Shown: positions 1-9,822 of the stretch, piece after piece
Layout: each line of letters begins with the position of its first letter
Numbering within the stretch: position 1 is the first letter of the stretch
Assembly: GCA_021731085.1 (NCBI GenBank)
Contig: JAKFYB010000018.1
Span: 62,001 to 126,000 of the forward strand
Direction: 5' to 3'
Length of the DNA: 64,000 nucleotides
Source of the DNA: Dehalococcoidia bacterium
Lineage (GTDB): Bacteria > Chloroflexota > Dehalococcoidia > DSTF01 > JACRBR01
The notes under the pieces: generated by a model
What the model saw: only the letters and a program-made list of their open reading frames with translations
Databases searched by the model: none
Told to the model about the DNA's origin: nothing
Translations under genes and position numbers: made by a program

Positions 1-60
1 CGGTCCGCTCCTGCCGTTGGAAGTCGGGTCGAAAGCCTTGAAGGCCGTGTAGTTGGACAT
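1..60 (-). CDS. 5' end of a truncated unknown CDS (MSNYTAFKAFDPTSNGRSGP...)
   Basis: ATG at 60..58 on minus strand preceded by GAGGTGTC Shine-Dalgarno-like sequence; open to window edge. Confidence 0.5.
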   Translation of the reverse strand, partial: MSNYTAFKAFDPTSNGRSGP

Positions 61-234
61 TGAGACACCTCTTTCGATTGAGCTGCCTCCGATGCAGGAG
101 GACGGGCGCCCCCGCCCGTCGCGCTTGACGCAGCAGTTTTACGATGACTGGAGTCTGTGTTGATGACCGCGCGCAGGCACAAACAAAACGACCGCCCGTA
201 GGCGGCCTGCACGCGATGTCCGAGGACAGCGGTC

Positions 235-291
235 TTAGGCGGTTGCCTTCCGGGAGCGCGACGGTGCCAGGGCATTGACATTGACGGTCAT
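235..291 (-). CDS. putative 18-aa leader peptide MTVNVNALAPSRSRKATA
   Basis: GGGAGGAGGTGTCACG-ATG, short ORF ending TAA, promoter TTGACA-17-TAGTCT upstream and hairpin plus T-rich tract downstream. Confidence 0.45.
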   Translation of the reverse strand: MTVNVNALAPSRSRKATA

Positions 292-340
292 CGTGACACC
301 TCCTCCCGTTTCGTGGCCGCGAGCGCGACCTGTTGCCAAG

Positions 341-369
341 AGACTACGACCCGCCACCGAAGATGTCAA
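341..369 (-). promoter_or_regulatory. sigma70-type promoter TTGACA(364-369)-17 bp-TAGTCT(341-346)
   Basis: sequence match on minus strand upstream of the leader ORF. Confidence 0.45.
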
Positions 370-505
370 CTCCTCATACCCCTATATCTGCGTCCAGCCT
401 CTCCAGAAGCATCTGTTCGTGCCGCACGCGTTCGGTACGATGGCCCCGCGCAGGGCAGGACATCTGCTAGCCCAACGGAACCCAAGAAAGGCGATCCACT
501 CACGC

Positions 506-1669
506 ATGCGTTTGAAGCGGATCATCCTCCTCGGCACGACGTCGTTTGCGGCCTACTCAAGGGACAACGGCGCCCAGATGGCCGCCGCCATCGCGTACCA
601 CATCCTCTTCGCCATCGTGCCGCTCGTCATGTTCTTCATGTCGGCGCTCGGCCTCATTGTCGGCACGGATACCGTGCAGCAACGCGTCAGTGACTACATC
701 AGCGAAAATTTCGATCTCTCGACTGCGAATATCACAATCGAACTGACGGACGCCGGCGTTGAGCGCCTCGAAGCTGAGCACGGAGCCGACGCTGTCGCGG
801 AAGTCGAGGCGGAACTCATCGCCATGAACGGCGACACGGAGCGCGAGGCGGAACGCAGCGCTCTTGCGGAGGATCTCCTCGACGACGAGCCGGTCGAGGT
901 GGCCGGCTATGAACTGGTTGCAGACGACGTCGATCTCCATTTCGACAACATCGTCTTGGACACGATCCGGGGCGTTGTAGATGCGAGCAGTACGCTCAGC
1001 ATCATCAGTCTGCTGTTTCTCGGATTCGCCGCGTCTGGTCTCTTCGGTCAGATTCGACGGTCACTCGACTATGTCTGGGGACAGCCGCGGCGTCCACCGA
1101 TGCTGCAGGGCAAGTTGCGAAACATTGCTCTCCTCCTCATGCTGCTCCTCCTCCTCGTACTAACGCTTGTGCTGCTGTTCGCCCTCTCGGTCGCGGCGAG
1201 CATCCTGCTGCGCATCGTCAGCGAAGTGCGCACGGATCCGATTTGGCTGGAGGGCGGGCTCTGGCCCGCCACGACGTTCCTCGTGCCGCTCGCATTTTCC
1301 TTTGTAATGTTTGCCCTCCTTTACCGGCTAGGTCCGCGCGCCAACGTAAAGGTCGGCGACGTCTGGCTTGGCGCGCTACTCGCCGCCATCGCCTTCGAGA
1401 TCTTCAAGTTCGGCTTTGGTGTCTACATCGCAAACTTCTCGGCGTTCGATGTCGTGTATGGCGCACTCGGTGGTGTCCTGCTGTTCCTGATGTTCGTCTT
1501 CTTCAGCGCCCAGGTGTTCCTATTCGGCGCCGAGATCAGCGCCTACTACCCGCGCGTGCGCAGAGGCGAGTTCGATGAGCCGGATAAAGGCCCGTCGCCG
1601 CCAATGAATCTGCGCCAGATGGTGATATCGGGGATTAAAGGGCTGTTTGTGTCCCAGCCGCCGCCCTGA
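506..1669 (+). CDS. YihY/BrkB family (RNase BN-like) inner membrane protein
   Basis: AYHILFAIVPLVMFF and multi-TM pattern with C-terminal VYGALGGVLLFLMFVFFSAQVFLFGAEISAYYPR typical of the family; internal ATG at 506 preferred. Confidence 0.85.
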   Translation: MRLKRIILLGTTSFAAYSRDNGAQMAAAIAYHILFAIVPLVMFFMSALGLIVGTDTVQQRVSDYISENFDLSTANITIELTDAGVERLEAEHGADAVAEVEAELIAMNGDTEREAERSALAEDLLDDEPVEVAGYELVADDVDLHFDNIVLDTIRGVVDASSTLSIISLLFLGFAASGLFGQIRRSLDYVWGQPRRPPMLQGKLRNIALLLMLLLLLVLTLVLLFALSVAASILLRIVSEVRTDPIWLEGGLWPATTFLVPLAFSFVMFALLYRLGPRANVKVGDVWLGALLAAIAFEIFKFGFGVYIANFSAFDVVYGALGGVLLFLMFVFFSAQVFLFGAEISAYYPRVRRGEFDEPDKGPSPPMNLRQMVISGIKGLFVSQPPP

Positions 1670-1751
1670 TGTTGACTACGCGCCGCATCGCCTATCATTC
1701 GCGCAACCACGCGGCCGCTGGCCAACCGGCCAGGCGAAAGGAAGTGACACC

Positions 1752-1970
1752 GTGTTTCTACAAATCGTTGCTATTCTCTGCGTCGGCGTCTGGATTGCCA
1801 CCTGGGTCGGCGCGATCTGGGACATGAACCGCCGCGCCGACATGTCCGGGATGCAGATGGTGATCTGGATCGCCGTGATCGTCATCTTCCCGTTGGTAGG
1901 CCTCCTTGCCTACATGATCTTCCGCCCCTCGCCCGACAAGATTCGATACAAGGGCGAAAACATCGAGTAG
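1752..1970 (+). CDS. small PLDc_N-like two-TM membrane protein
   Basis: two TM segments with WIAVIVIFPLVGLLAYMIFRP signature; GTG start. Confidence 0.6.
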   Translation: MFLQIVAILCVGVWIATWVGAIWDMNRRADMSGMQMVIWIAVIVIFPLVGLLAYMIFRPSPDKIRYKGENIE

Positions 1971-1988
1971 GTTCAGTCGTGCGCCGGC

Positions 1989-2675
1989 TTACTCGGACGC
2001 CTCGCGCTCTGTATCCCCTCGCGGGTGCAGCGCGAACCAGAAGATGACGCCGATCAGTACCGTTGTGATGACTCCCGAAGCCAGAACAGACATAAGCGGG
2101 TAGTCGTCGAGTGCCGTTCCCACCGTGTACGCCAATACGCTCGTGTAGGTTGCCCACGTGGCACCACCAATCACTGACCACAGCAGGAATTTGCGATAGG
2201 GCATCCTTTGGATGCCCATCGTCGCGTTCACGAAGAAACGCACTCCGGGCACGTACCGCCCCAGCACAATGAATAACGGTGCACGGTCGCCCAGGATCTG
2301 GATAACCGTCATCACCCGTTTGTCCGATTCAAGACGGGCGACTTGTGGTGCGAACCGCTCTGAGTTGATGCGCGCGATCCAGTACAGCCCACTGTCTCCC
2401 GCGATAGCGCCAATAGCTCCGGCCAGAATCACCGCAGGCAGCCACAGCTCACCATTCGCAGCCTGTACCGAGGCGGCGTTCAGCACCGTCTCCCCCGGCA
2501 GAATTGGAATGATCGCATCACCGAAGATGAGAAGCGCAGTGATCAAATACGCCGTAGCCGGCTCGACGCCGTCCTCCAGCAACCCAAGCGCATCATCCGT
2601 CAGCGCGACGACAATCACGCCGAGAATGACACAGATCACGGCGAGTCCCGCCAAACGCACGGCCCAGTGCTTCAT
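1989..2675 (-). CDS. DedA family membrane protein
   Basis: PGETVLNAAS, GRYVPGVRFFVNATMGIQRMPYRKFLLWSVIGGATWA pattern. Confidence 0.85.
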   Translation of the reverse strand: MKHWAVRLAGLAVICVILGVIVVALTDDALGLLEDGVEPATAYLITALLIFGDAIIPILPGETVLNAASVQAANGELWLPAVILAGAIGAIAGDSGLYWIARINSERFAPQVARLESDKRVMTVIQILGDRAPLFIVLGRYVPGVRFFVNATMGIQRMPYRKFLLWSVIGGATWATYTSVLAYTVGTALDDYPLMSVLASGVITTVLIGVIFWFALHPRGDTEREASE

Positions 2676-2696
2676 GTGAATCCTGACCTAAACGAA

Positions 2697-2727
2697 ATCC
2701 CCGCCGCGGAAGTGCCGCGGCGGGGAT
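2697..2727 (-). terminator. intrinsic terminator hairpin
   Basis: 13-bp perfect arms ATCCCCGCCGCGG/CCGCGGCGGGGAT followed on minus strand by TTTCGTTT. Confidence 0.75.
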
Positions 2728-2753
2728 ACTGAGGTCACAAGCGCTCGGACGGC

Positions 2754-3125
2754 CTACAGAAGAGCCCGTCGCTTCAATTCGTCGAACTCCGCCTGATTGA
2801 TTGCCCCAGAAGAGAGCAACTGCTGCGCCTTCGCGATCTCATCAGCGGATGTCACGCCGGACACGCTTCGCTGCGCCTGCTGCATCTGCCGTACTTCAGA
2901 CTCCGTCGGCGGTCCGCGGAAGATCATGTACAACAGGATGCCCAACAGCGGCAGCAGGAATATCAGCAAGATCCACATCGCCTTCGCAAATCCACTGATG
3001 TCGCGGCGGAAGATGTCGGCGAAGACGGCGATGAACATCCAGATGAACATCGTGGCGAAAAACACCATGATCATCCAGGCGACTACGTCCCAGAAACTTG
3101 TGTCGTCGAGTAACAACGGCTGCAT
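2754..3125 (-). CDS. PLDc_N plus C-terminal SHOCT-like domain membrane protein
   Basis: two TM region then QQLLSSGAINQAEFDELKRRAL (SHOCT-like). Confidence 0.75.
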   Translation of the reverse strand: MQPLLLDDTSFWDVVAWMIMVFFATMFIWMFIAVFADIFRRDISGFAKAMWILLIFLLPLLGILLYMIFRGPPTESEVRQMQQAQRSVSGVTSADEIAKAQQLLSSGAINQAEFDELKRRALL

Positions 3126-3235
3126 TGATCTCCTCCTCTAGCTCACGTTATGACGCCGGAAGGATATACCGTCTCGCAGCCGGCTGCTATACGTCTTGGT
3201 AAGGACCATCCATCGCGTCGTCATGCCGCATTTTG

Positions 3236-4582
3236 TTAGTCAGCGCGTGCGACGAGCCAGTCGAGCACGGCCAGCCATACGAGTGTGAGCGCCACGACCC
3301 CAACCAGCGCTCCGAAATCGAAGCCCGGAAGTATTGCCAGAACGACGACCCCAATGCCGATGCCCACCAGGCGAAGCCACATAACGTTGCGCCCCATCCA
3401 GGAGTTCGCGTCCGGCGACCCCGCCGCGGGCTTCCATGCATCGGCGAGCTGGGCACGACGCTTCGTCGCCCACCCGGAATTGCTTGTCGCGAACCATAGG
3501 GCGACGAAATACACCGCCAACAAGCCCAGCACAGTCATGTACACCCGATCCGTCGGCTCCGGCCAAACGACCAGCAGCAGTGCTCCGATGACCAGACCGC
3601 TGACTCGCAGTGTCGTCGCGTTTGCCTGCAGCTCCTTGCCCAACTCCGGCACAGGTTCGCCCTTTGGATTGCGGACGCGCAGCCGCACCGCGCGCGCCAA
3701 TCCCGACTGCCCCGCGAGCGACGCGCCGACCACGACCAATAGGCCCAGAACAACAAGGAAGAAAGATTGCAGCCGGAACCGATCGACGAGCGCATCGAAG
3801 ACTACTTTGCCCACCGCATCGTCCTGAGCAAAGCTGGCGACGATTGGACGAATCGGCATGAGCAGCAAGGCCGCGACCAAACCACAGAAGAGGATCACGA
3901 CTCCCACGTTGCGCACCGCGCTCCGTCGATCCTTCGCAAACAGCACGGCCATACCGAAGCAAAGCAGCGCCGCCGCAACCACCGCCAACGTGATCTGGTT
4001 GTGCAGGCTCAGCAGATCCTGGAGCGCATCTGCCTTCGGCGCGTCGTCGATGAGCACGATTTGGCCCGCATCCTCCGGTATGTCGACGTTCGCCAGCAAA
4101 CCATCAGGATCGTCGATGCCAAGCTGCTCGGCCACGCGCAGCAGGATAGGTCTCAGGTCGAGGATGATCTTGTCGTCCTCGAACGCAATCGTGCCTTCAC
4201 CTTCGATGATATACACGAGTTGCCGGTGGACGAGCGTCAGGGCTGTCTCGAACACATCGGCAATTTGATCGGATTGGAGAATGCGTAATGCCGTCCTCTC
4301 GATGAGGTCCTGCGCGCTGATCGCCAGGATAGGCGCGAGGAACTTCATTCCATCGGGAAGGCTCTCCTGGATGCGGGTCTCAAGATCTCCTTGTTCAACC
4401 AGCCTTACCGAAAGCCGCGCCGCGAGATCCTCCTGGACGGCCTCATCGTCCAGGACTTCTGTCACGGTGCCAACGAACTCGTCCGTGTCGAACACGGTGC
4501 GGTTCACCCATAACGTCGCATTCGCACTGAGCGTCAGCAACGCACCGAGTACGAGGAAGACAATGACGAGGATCGATCGCAT
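3236..4582 (-). CDS. multi-TM integral membrane protein of unknown function
   Basis: N-terminal signal/TM, large extracytoplasmic part, several C-terminal TM helices. Confidence 0.7.
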   Translation of the reverse strand: MRSILVIVFLVLGALLTLSANATLWVNRTVFDTDEFVGTVTEVLDDEAVQEDLAARLSVRLVEQGDLETRIQESLPDGMKFLAPILAISAQDLIERTALRILQSDQIADVFETALTLVHRQLVYIIEGEGTIAFEDDKIILDLRPILLRVAEQLGIDDPDGLLANVDIPEDAGQIVLIDDAPKADALQDLLSLHNQITLAVVAAALLCFGMAVLFAKDRRSAVRNVGVVILFCGLVAALLLMPIRPIVASFAQDDAVGKVVFDALVDRFRLQSFFLVVLGLLVVVGASLAGQSGLARAVRLRVRNPKGEPVPELGKELQANATTLRVSGLVIGALLLVVWPEPTDRVYMTVLGLLAVYFVALWFATSNSGWATKRRAQLADAWKPAAGSPDANSWMGRNVMWLRLVGIGIGVVVLAILPGFDFGALVGVVALTLVWLAVLDWLVARAD

Positions 4583-4745
4583 CGGGGTCTCCAGTTCGAG
4601 CCGTCTCCGCTGCCACTGCAGGAGTCCGCTTCGGCACTACGGTACATCGCCGGAGCACATGCTGACAGGGAATTGACATATTAGGCCTGCACGGCACCTC
4701 TGCGCGTGGCTGGTAGGATTCGTCCGAGGGAGTAACGCACCACAT

Positions 4746-6701
4746 ATGACACGAACCTGCCTCCGGTCTCTCTGTCTCGGGCTTGTCCTGGGCGCATCAT
4801 TCATGCTGTTTCCAGCGCCCCAACATGCCGCTGCGAACGACCATCCGGCGTCAGAAATCTGCCTGATGGATTCGCTTTGCGGGTCGGCGGCGCTGCAACA
4901 AGCTTCTGCCGATCAGGAGCTCGCGGACAAGTACGCGCCGATAGTGATGCTCAAAGCCCAGAAGGAGCCCTGTGACAGCACAGGGGAGGCCTACGCACCC
5001 GTCTCCGTCGACATCGTGCTAAGCAATCCTGCGGTCCTGCTGCGGAACATCGACTCCACGGAAACCGTGACTGCCCCCGACGCCCCCGACCTGTTCGGCC
5101 TTGGTGAAGGCAACTATCTCGACCTTCCCAACGATCCGCGAAAACCCGGCTGCCTCTACGAAGAGGATTTCGACGCGCTCGAGCCTGCGATAACTCCGAT
5201 CGCCTACGCCCACATTGCCCGGCAGGACGGCGCCTCGGGCTTCGCGCTCCAGTACTGGCTCTACTACTACTTCAACGACTGGAACAACAATCACGAGAGC
5301 GACTTCGAGATGATCCAGCTCATCTTCGAAGCGGACTCCGTCGAAGAAGCCCTCGCACAGACACCAACCCGCGTCGGCTACTCGCAGCACGGCGGCGGTG
5401 AGTACGCGGATTGGGACAGTGACAAGCTACTCCGCGATGGCAACCACCCGATCGTCTACGTCGCCTCAGGCTCCCACTCGAACCAGTTCGCCAATGAGAA
5501 CTACATCGGCCGGGCCGAGGAAGACGGTGTCGGATTCGGATGCGATGACGCCAGCGGCACCAGCGTCCGCATGCAAACCGCAGCCATCGTCGTCCCGACC
5601 AGCGTGGACAGCGCCGACGATGAGTTCGCGTGGATCAACTTCGAAGGCCGTTGGGGCGAGCAACTCTCAGGCGAGTTCAACGGCCCAACCGGGCCCAACA
5701 CCAAGCGCGCCTGGACCCAGCCGTTCGCCTGGCAAGAAGACCTCCGCAGTTCCAATGTCGAAGTCCCAACCGGCAAGACGGCGGGACCCAGTCCGGTGAA
5801 CGCGTTCTGCGGGATCGTCGCGTTCGTCTCGAACAACATCCTGCCGTTCGTCACCGAACGCCCCTGGCTCACCCTCATGGGCGCTGTCGCCGTCGTCGGC
5901 GGCCTCGCGACGACGGCAGCCCGCACGAACTACGACCTCGTACCCGTCCCATTGCGGCGGAAGCGGCGCTTCGGACAGATCCTCCGCGCCGCAGTCTTTA
6001 CCGTCCGCAAGCGTTTCGCGTTGTTCGTCGGGATTTCGATCGCCTTTATCCCGGCCGGGATCTTGGCCTCATCTCTCCAGGCGTTCTTGGCCAACAACCC
6101 TCCGCTTGGGGCGCTGCTTGATCTGTCCGACCCGCCGATGGGCATTGCCATCGTCATTGGCGCAACCATCGGCGTCGCCGTCTTCAGCATCGCCTACCTC
6201 GTGACTATCATCGGAATTACGGCCGCCCTTGCCGAACTTGAGGATGGAAACGACATCTCCATCCTCGGCGCCTACAAGGCCGTATGGGTTCGAATCTCCG
6301 ATCTTGTTCGAGCGAGGCTACGCGCCTTCTTCATCCTCCTACTTCTGACGATCAGCGTCGTCGGCATCCCTTGGGCGATTCGACGGGGCGTCCTGTGGAT
6401 CTTCCTCGAGCAGGCCATCCTGTTCGACGACGCTGACAAGGGCACGGCGCGTGAACTGAGTGAAAGGGCGGTCGATGGTCATTGGTGGCGTGCCGCAGCG
6501 CTTTCGGCAGCGTTTACATTCGGCGGCCTGAGCCTCGGACCGATCATCACAGCACCGTTGCTGCTCTTCACCTCGACGCCGCTGGAACTGCTGAATGCGA
6601 TGAGCTCGCTGATTTACATGATCGTTGTGCCCGTCATCGCCGTCGCCCTCGCCCTTCTTTACTTCGATCTCAAGGCGAGCGACGAACCTGATTCGAACTA
6701 G
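4746..6701 (+). CDS. Vps62-like domain fused to multi-TM C-terminal region
   Basis: signal peptide; ALQYWLYYYFNDWNNNHESDFEMIQL ... HPIVYVASGSHSNQF Vps62-type motifs; about five TM helices at C-terminus. Confidence 0.65.
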   Translation: MTRTCLRSLCLGLVLGASFMLFPAPQHAAANDHPASEICLMDSLCGSAALQQASADQELADKYAPIVMLKAQKEPCDSTGEAYAPVSVDIVLSNPAVLLRNIDSTETVTAPDAPDLFGLGEGNYLDLPNDPRKPGCLYEEDFDALEPAITPIAYAHIARQDGASGFALQYWLYYYFNDWNNNHESDFEMIQLIFEADSVEEALAQTPTRVGYSQHGGGEYADWDSDKLLRDGNHPIVYVASGSHSNQFANENYIGRAEEDGVGFGCDDASGTSVRMQTAAIVVPTSVDSADDEFAWINFEGRWGEQLSGEFNGPTGPNTKRAWTQPFAWQEDLRSSNVEVPTGKTAGPSPVNAFCGIVAFVSNNILPFVTERPWLTLMGAVAVVGGLATTAARTNYDLVPVPLRRKRRFGQILRAAVFTVRKRFALFVGISIAFIPAGILASSLQAFLANNPPLGALLDLSDPPMGIAIVIGATIGVAVFSIAYLVTIIGITAALAELEDGNDISILGAYKAVWVRISDLVRARLRAFFILLLLTISVVGIPWAIRRGVLWIFLEQAILFDDADKGTARELSERAVDGHWWRAAALSAAFTFGGLSLGPIITAPLLLFTSTPLELLNAMSSLIYMIVVPVIAVALALLYFDLKASDEPDSN

Positions 6702-6734
6702 ACCAGCTCGATGTCCCGCGCCCTGTGGGCGCGC

Positions 6735-7571
6735 CTACTCGTAATCCAGGACGTACGCGGTGAGTGCCTCTGGCAGTGCGTCACGAGCGATCCGGATGTC
6801 CGTCGAGCCGACGCGCTCAACCGTCTTACCTTCGAGGAACTGATCCACCGGCTGGCTGAGGGACGGCATGTTCGCTGTTTGATAGTGCATGGGGAACACC
6901 ATCTTCGGCGCGACCTGCGTCGTCACTTCCGTCGCCTCCGTCGGCCCGACGCTGAAGCCCCCACCCGTCGGCACCATCAGCACGTCGACAGCCCCAAGGG
7001 CGGCAAGTTGCGTGTCATCCAACACATGCCCCAGATCGCCCGCGTGCGCGATCGTCAGGCCTCCCGTCTCGAACACAAAGAGCGCGTTCCTCCCGAACAT
7101 TGAACCCTGAGCGTTGTCATGGAAGGTCTGCACCGTCCGGATGCGCACATCTTCGACCGTCTCGTCGATCTCGGCCCATCCATCAGCAGTCAGGCCGCGC
7201 AGCACCGTTGCCGTCGCGCCGCCGAGCGCGTCATTATTGTGGTCCGGGTGCTCATGTGTGATCGTCGCCACATCTGCGTTGAGCGGCGCCGGCACCATGT
7301 AACCGATGTCGTTGAACGGGTCGAGGAGGACCGTCGTGCCGCCAGGGCTCGTCAGCAGGAACATCGACTGCCCGAACCAGCGGAGGCCAACCGCCCCGTT
7401 GTCGGTGCCCGCATCCACCGTGGCAGTCGATGCCGTAGTCGCCTGTCCCGTCGTGTCAGGTGTAATCGCCGCATCCGAATCATCGTCGCCTCCGCAGGCG
7501 ACACTCACATATGCTGCCGCACCGCCGAGCGCGGTGAGTGCGATGAATTTTCGACGTGTAACCAAGCTCAT
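6735..7571 (-). CDS. MBL-fold metal-dependent hydrolase, exported lipoprotein
   Basis: TRRKFIALTALGGAAAYVSVACGG signal; TITHEHPDHNN metal motif. Confidence 0.85.
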   Translation of the reverse strand: MSLVTRRKFIALTALGGAAAYVSVACGGDDDSDAAITPDTTGQATTASTATVDAGTDNGAVGLRWFGQSMFLLTSPGGTTVLLDPFNDIGYMVPAPLNADVATITHEHPDHNNDALGGATATVLRGLTADGWAEIDETVEDVRIRTVQTFHDNAQGSMFGRNALFVFETGGLTIAHAGDLGHVLDDTQLAALGAVDVLMVPTGGGFSVGPTEATEVTTQVAPKMVFPMHYQTANMPSLSQPVDQFLEGKTVERVGSTDIRIARDALPEALTAYVLDYE

Positions 7572-7750
7572 GGCCGTATCCCTCCGGTCGTACTGGTAAG
7601 AGAGTTCGCATAGTGTACGCAGCTAACGCCGCACCGGGCGGCACACGCTGGTACAAATATGGATCTGATACGTCATTCGGCTGGAGTTGATGCCAACGAC
7701 ACGCCTGCTATCGCAAGATGCGGCGGTAGATTCTGGGTCGACCCCGCCGG

Positions 7751-7783
7751 ACTCCTGCTTCGACCAGTGAGCTGGTCAGGAGT
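7751..7783. other. hairpin in long intergenic region (ACTCCTG-cttcg-ACCAG tgag CTGGT-CAGGAGT)
   Basis: hand-folded inverted repeat; a second one at 7859-7886. Confidence 0.35.
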
Positions 7784-7916
7784 GCAGCGTTCGACCAGAG
7801 TCTGCATAACCCCGCAGGACGGCCTGGTGCCCTCAAGGTCGCCGACCAACCCCGAGCAACGGCCCGGGCCGCAAGGTCCGGGTCGTCGCGTATCCACCGC
7901 AGTCCACAGAATGGCT

Positions 7917-8585
7917 CTATTCTGGCGCAGGCGTCGGCGTCGCATACAATTGCGCGATTGCCTCAGGCAACCGCATGTACGTCTCGATCGCCCAGCCGCT
8001 GAATCCTTCGCCGGCCACCTGGAACCACGTGTAGCCGTCAGCGTCGATGGGGCCTTCGAGGATGATCGCCGTATTCCCATCGCCCATGCAGATCGTCGCC
8101 GCCGCCGCGACCGCAGGCTGCTCTCGAATATTCAGGCAGTCTGTCTCGCCCAGCCCAACGAAGACGACGCCATCTCCCGGCTCCAGCGGCCAGTCGATGC
8201 CCGGAATGGCCTGGTTCGGGTCACGGTTCATGACCGTGAGAATCGTCCATCCGGCTTCCGCGGACTCCTCCATCAGCAGCTCGGTCGTGTACTCGGAGAA
8301 CGTCGGACCCAGGTGGTACGCGCGATTCCGCCCGCGCTGGCCGACCAGCGTCGAGCACAGCTTCCCGACATCGACCCCAGCCTGCGACTCGCCGCAGTCG
8401 CCGATGTAGTCGACATTCCGGTTCTCGCGCACCCAGTCGCCGATCACGATCTCGGCTGTCGGCAAGGGTGGCGTAGCCGTGGGATCCGGCGTCTTGTCGC
8501 CGTCATCGCCGCCGCCGATCACGCCGCATCCCGCTGCAACCAGCGCGATCGTGCCCAGTAGTGCCAGGCGCAGTGTGTGCATCAC
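7917..8585 (-). CDS. SH3-like domain lipoprotein
   Basis: lipobox ALVAAGCGVIGG; LNIREQPAVAAAATICMGDGNTAIILEGPIDADGYTWFQVAGEGFSGWA is SH3-like. Confidence 0.65.
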   Translation of the reverse strand: MMHTLRLALLGTIALVAAGCGVIGGGDDGDKTPDPTATPPLPTAEIVIGDWVRENRNVDYIGDCGESQAGVDVGKLCSTLVGQRGRNRAYHLGPTFSEYTTELLMEESAEAGWTILTVMNRDPNQAIPGIDWPLEPGDGVVFVGLGETDCLNIREQPAVAAAATICMGDGNTAIILEGPIDADGYTWFQVAGEGFSGWAIETYMRLPEAIAQLYATPTPAPE

Positions 8586-8636
8586 GTTCAGCGCTCCTTG
8601 CGTCCCCGCCAGGCTTAGGCCCTTGCTGTCCCCCGC

Positions 8637-9464
8637 CTAAGCCCAGTCGTCACCAGCATATCGGTCCATGAAGTCCGCATGCACATCACGCCCGCCGGCA
8701 ACGAACTTCTTGCTGGATATACGCATCGGCGCGCCGGAGCGTTCTGTCGCCACACCGCCGGCCTCGCGCACAAGCAGAATGCCTGGTGCGATGTCCCACG
8801 GCGAGATGTTGAGGTGCACATACAGGTCCAGCCGCCCGCATGCTGCGTACGCTAGCCCGAGCGCCGCGCTCCCCGTGATCCTGAACCCCTGCGTCTGCGG
8901 GAAGATCCGCGTCAGCAGCGCGAGCTGCTTCGCCCCCAACCCATCGTCGTAGCCAAGGTCTAGGCTCAATACTGACGAGAACACGTTCGGCTTCGACGAC
9001 GCCCGAATCGGCGACTCGCCTAGAAAAGCACCCTGCCCCGCGATCGCCCAAAACCCTTCGTCGTGCACAGGGTCATACGTAAGTCCCACCACGGGCTCGC
9101 CGTCGCGGCACAAAGCAATGTTCACGCACCAGAACGGCATCCCGATCGCGTAGTTCTTCGTCCCGTCGATCGGGTCGATCACCCATGTCCACCCTGAAGA
9201 TGCATCAGTGTCCGACGCCGTCTCCTCCGAGAGAATCTTGTGGTCCGGATACTCCTCCGCCAGGATCGCCTTCACGCGCAGCTCGCACTCGACATCCGTC
9301 TCCGTGACGATGTTCCGGTGCCCCTTGACATCGATGACATGCCCGCCACGAAACCGCGACAGCGCATGCGCCCCCGCTTCCCTTGCACACCGCCAAGCAA
9401 CATCAATCGCCGTGGCGCCAGAAGCCGAAACAGGAATATCACTCATCCAATGAGCCTGAGCCAA
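8637..9464 (-). CDS. inositol monophosphatase family protein
   Basis: WVIDPIDGTKNYAIG and SPWDIAPGILLVREAGG motifs. Confidence 0.92.
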   Translation of the reverse strand: MAQAHWMSDIPVSASGATAIDVAWRCAREAGAHALSRFRGGHVIDVKGHRNIVTETDVECELRVKAILAEEYPDHKILSEETASDTDASSGWTWVIDPIDGTKNYAIGMPFWCVNIALCRDGEPVVGLTYDPVHDEGFWAIAGQGAFLGESPIRASSKPNVFSSVLSLDLGYDDGLGAKQLALLTRIFPQTQGFRITGSAALGLAYAACGRLDLYVHLNISPWDIAPGILLVREAGGVATERSGAPMRISSKKFVAGGRDVHADFMDRYAGDDWA

Positions 9465-9506
9465 GACTCTTCAGCCTGGTAGATCCGAAGGGTGTCGAGT
9501 ACCACG

Positions 9507-9776
9507 CTACCCCCTGCCGTTTGCGGCCTTGGCCTTTGCATCTGCAATCTGTCGCAACAAACGCATACGCTTTTTCGAAATCTTACCGTTGGTAGCCGAG
9601 GTTAGACGTTTGACCACGACGGGGCCGTTCTCGCCGGGAGCAGATGTTCTCATATTCAACCAGCGCCTCTTGACGCCCCGGACTCGTATCAAGCCGGGGT
9701 TGCCATTCGGGCTCGTCTTGGAACGGCGGCTCTTGACTGCTGTCTTTCGCTTGCCTGCTTTCTTGCCAGTTGTGAT
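9507..9776 (-). CDS. small very basic protein; start uncertain (ATC at 9776 with GGAGGAGG SD, or ATG 9692)
   Basis: open frame ITTGKKAGKRKTAVKSRRSKTSPNG...KISKKRMRLLRQIADAKAKAANGRG directly downstream of the ligase gene. Confidence 0.4.
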   Translation of the reverse strand: MTTGKKAGKRKTAVKSRRSKTSPNGNPGLIRVRGVKRRWLNMRTSAPGENGPVVVKRLTSATNGKISKKRMRLLRQIADAKAKAANGRG

Positions 9777-9822
9777 AGCGCCTCCTCCGAGCGAGTCAGT
9801 GTGTACCCGCGCAAGTCGGAAA

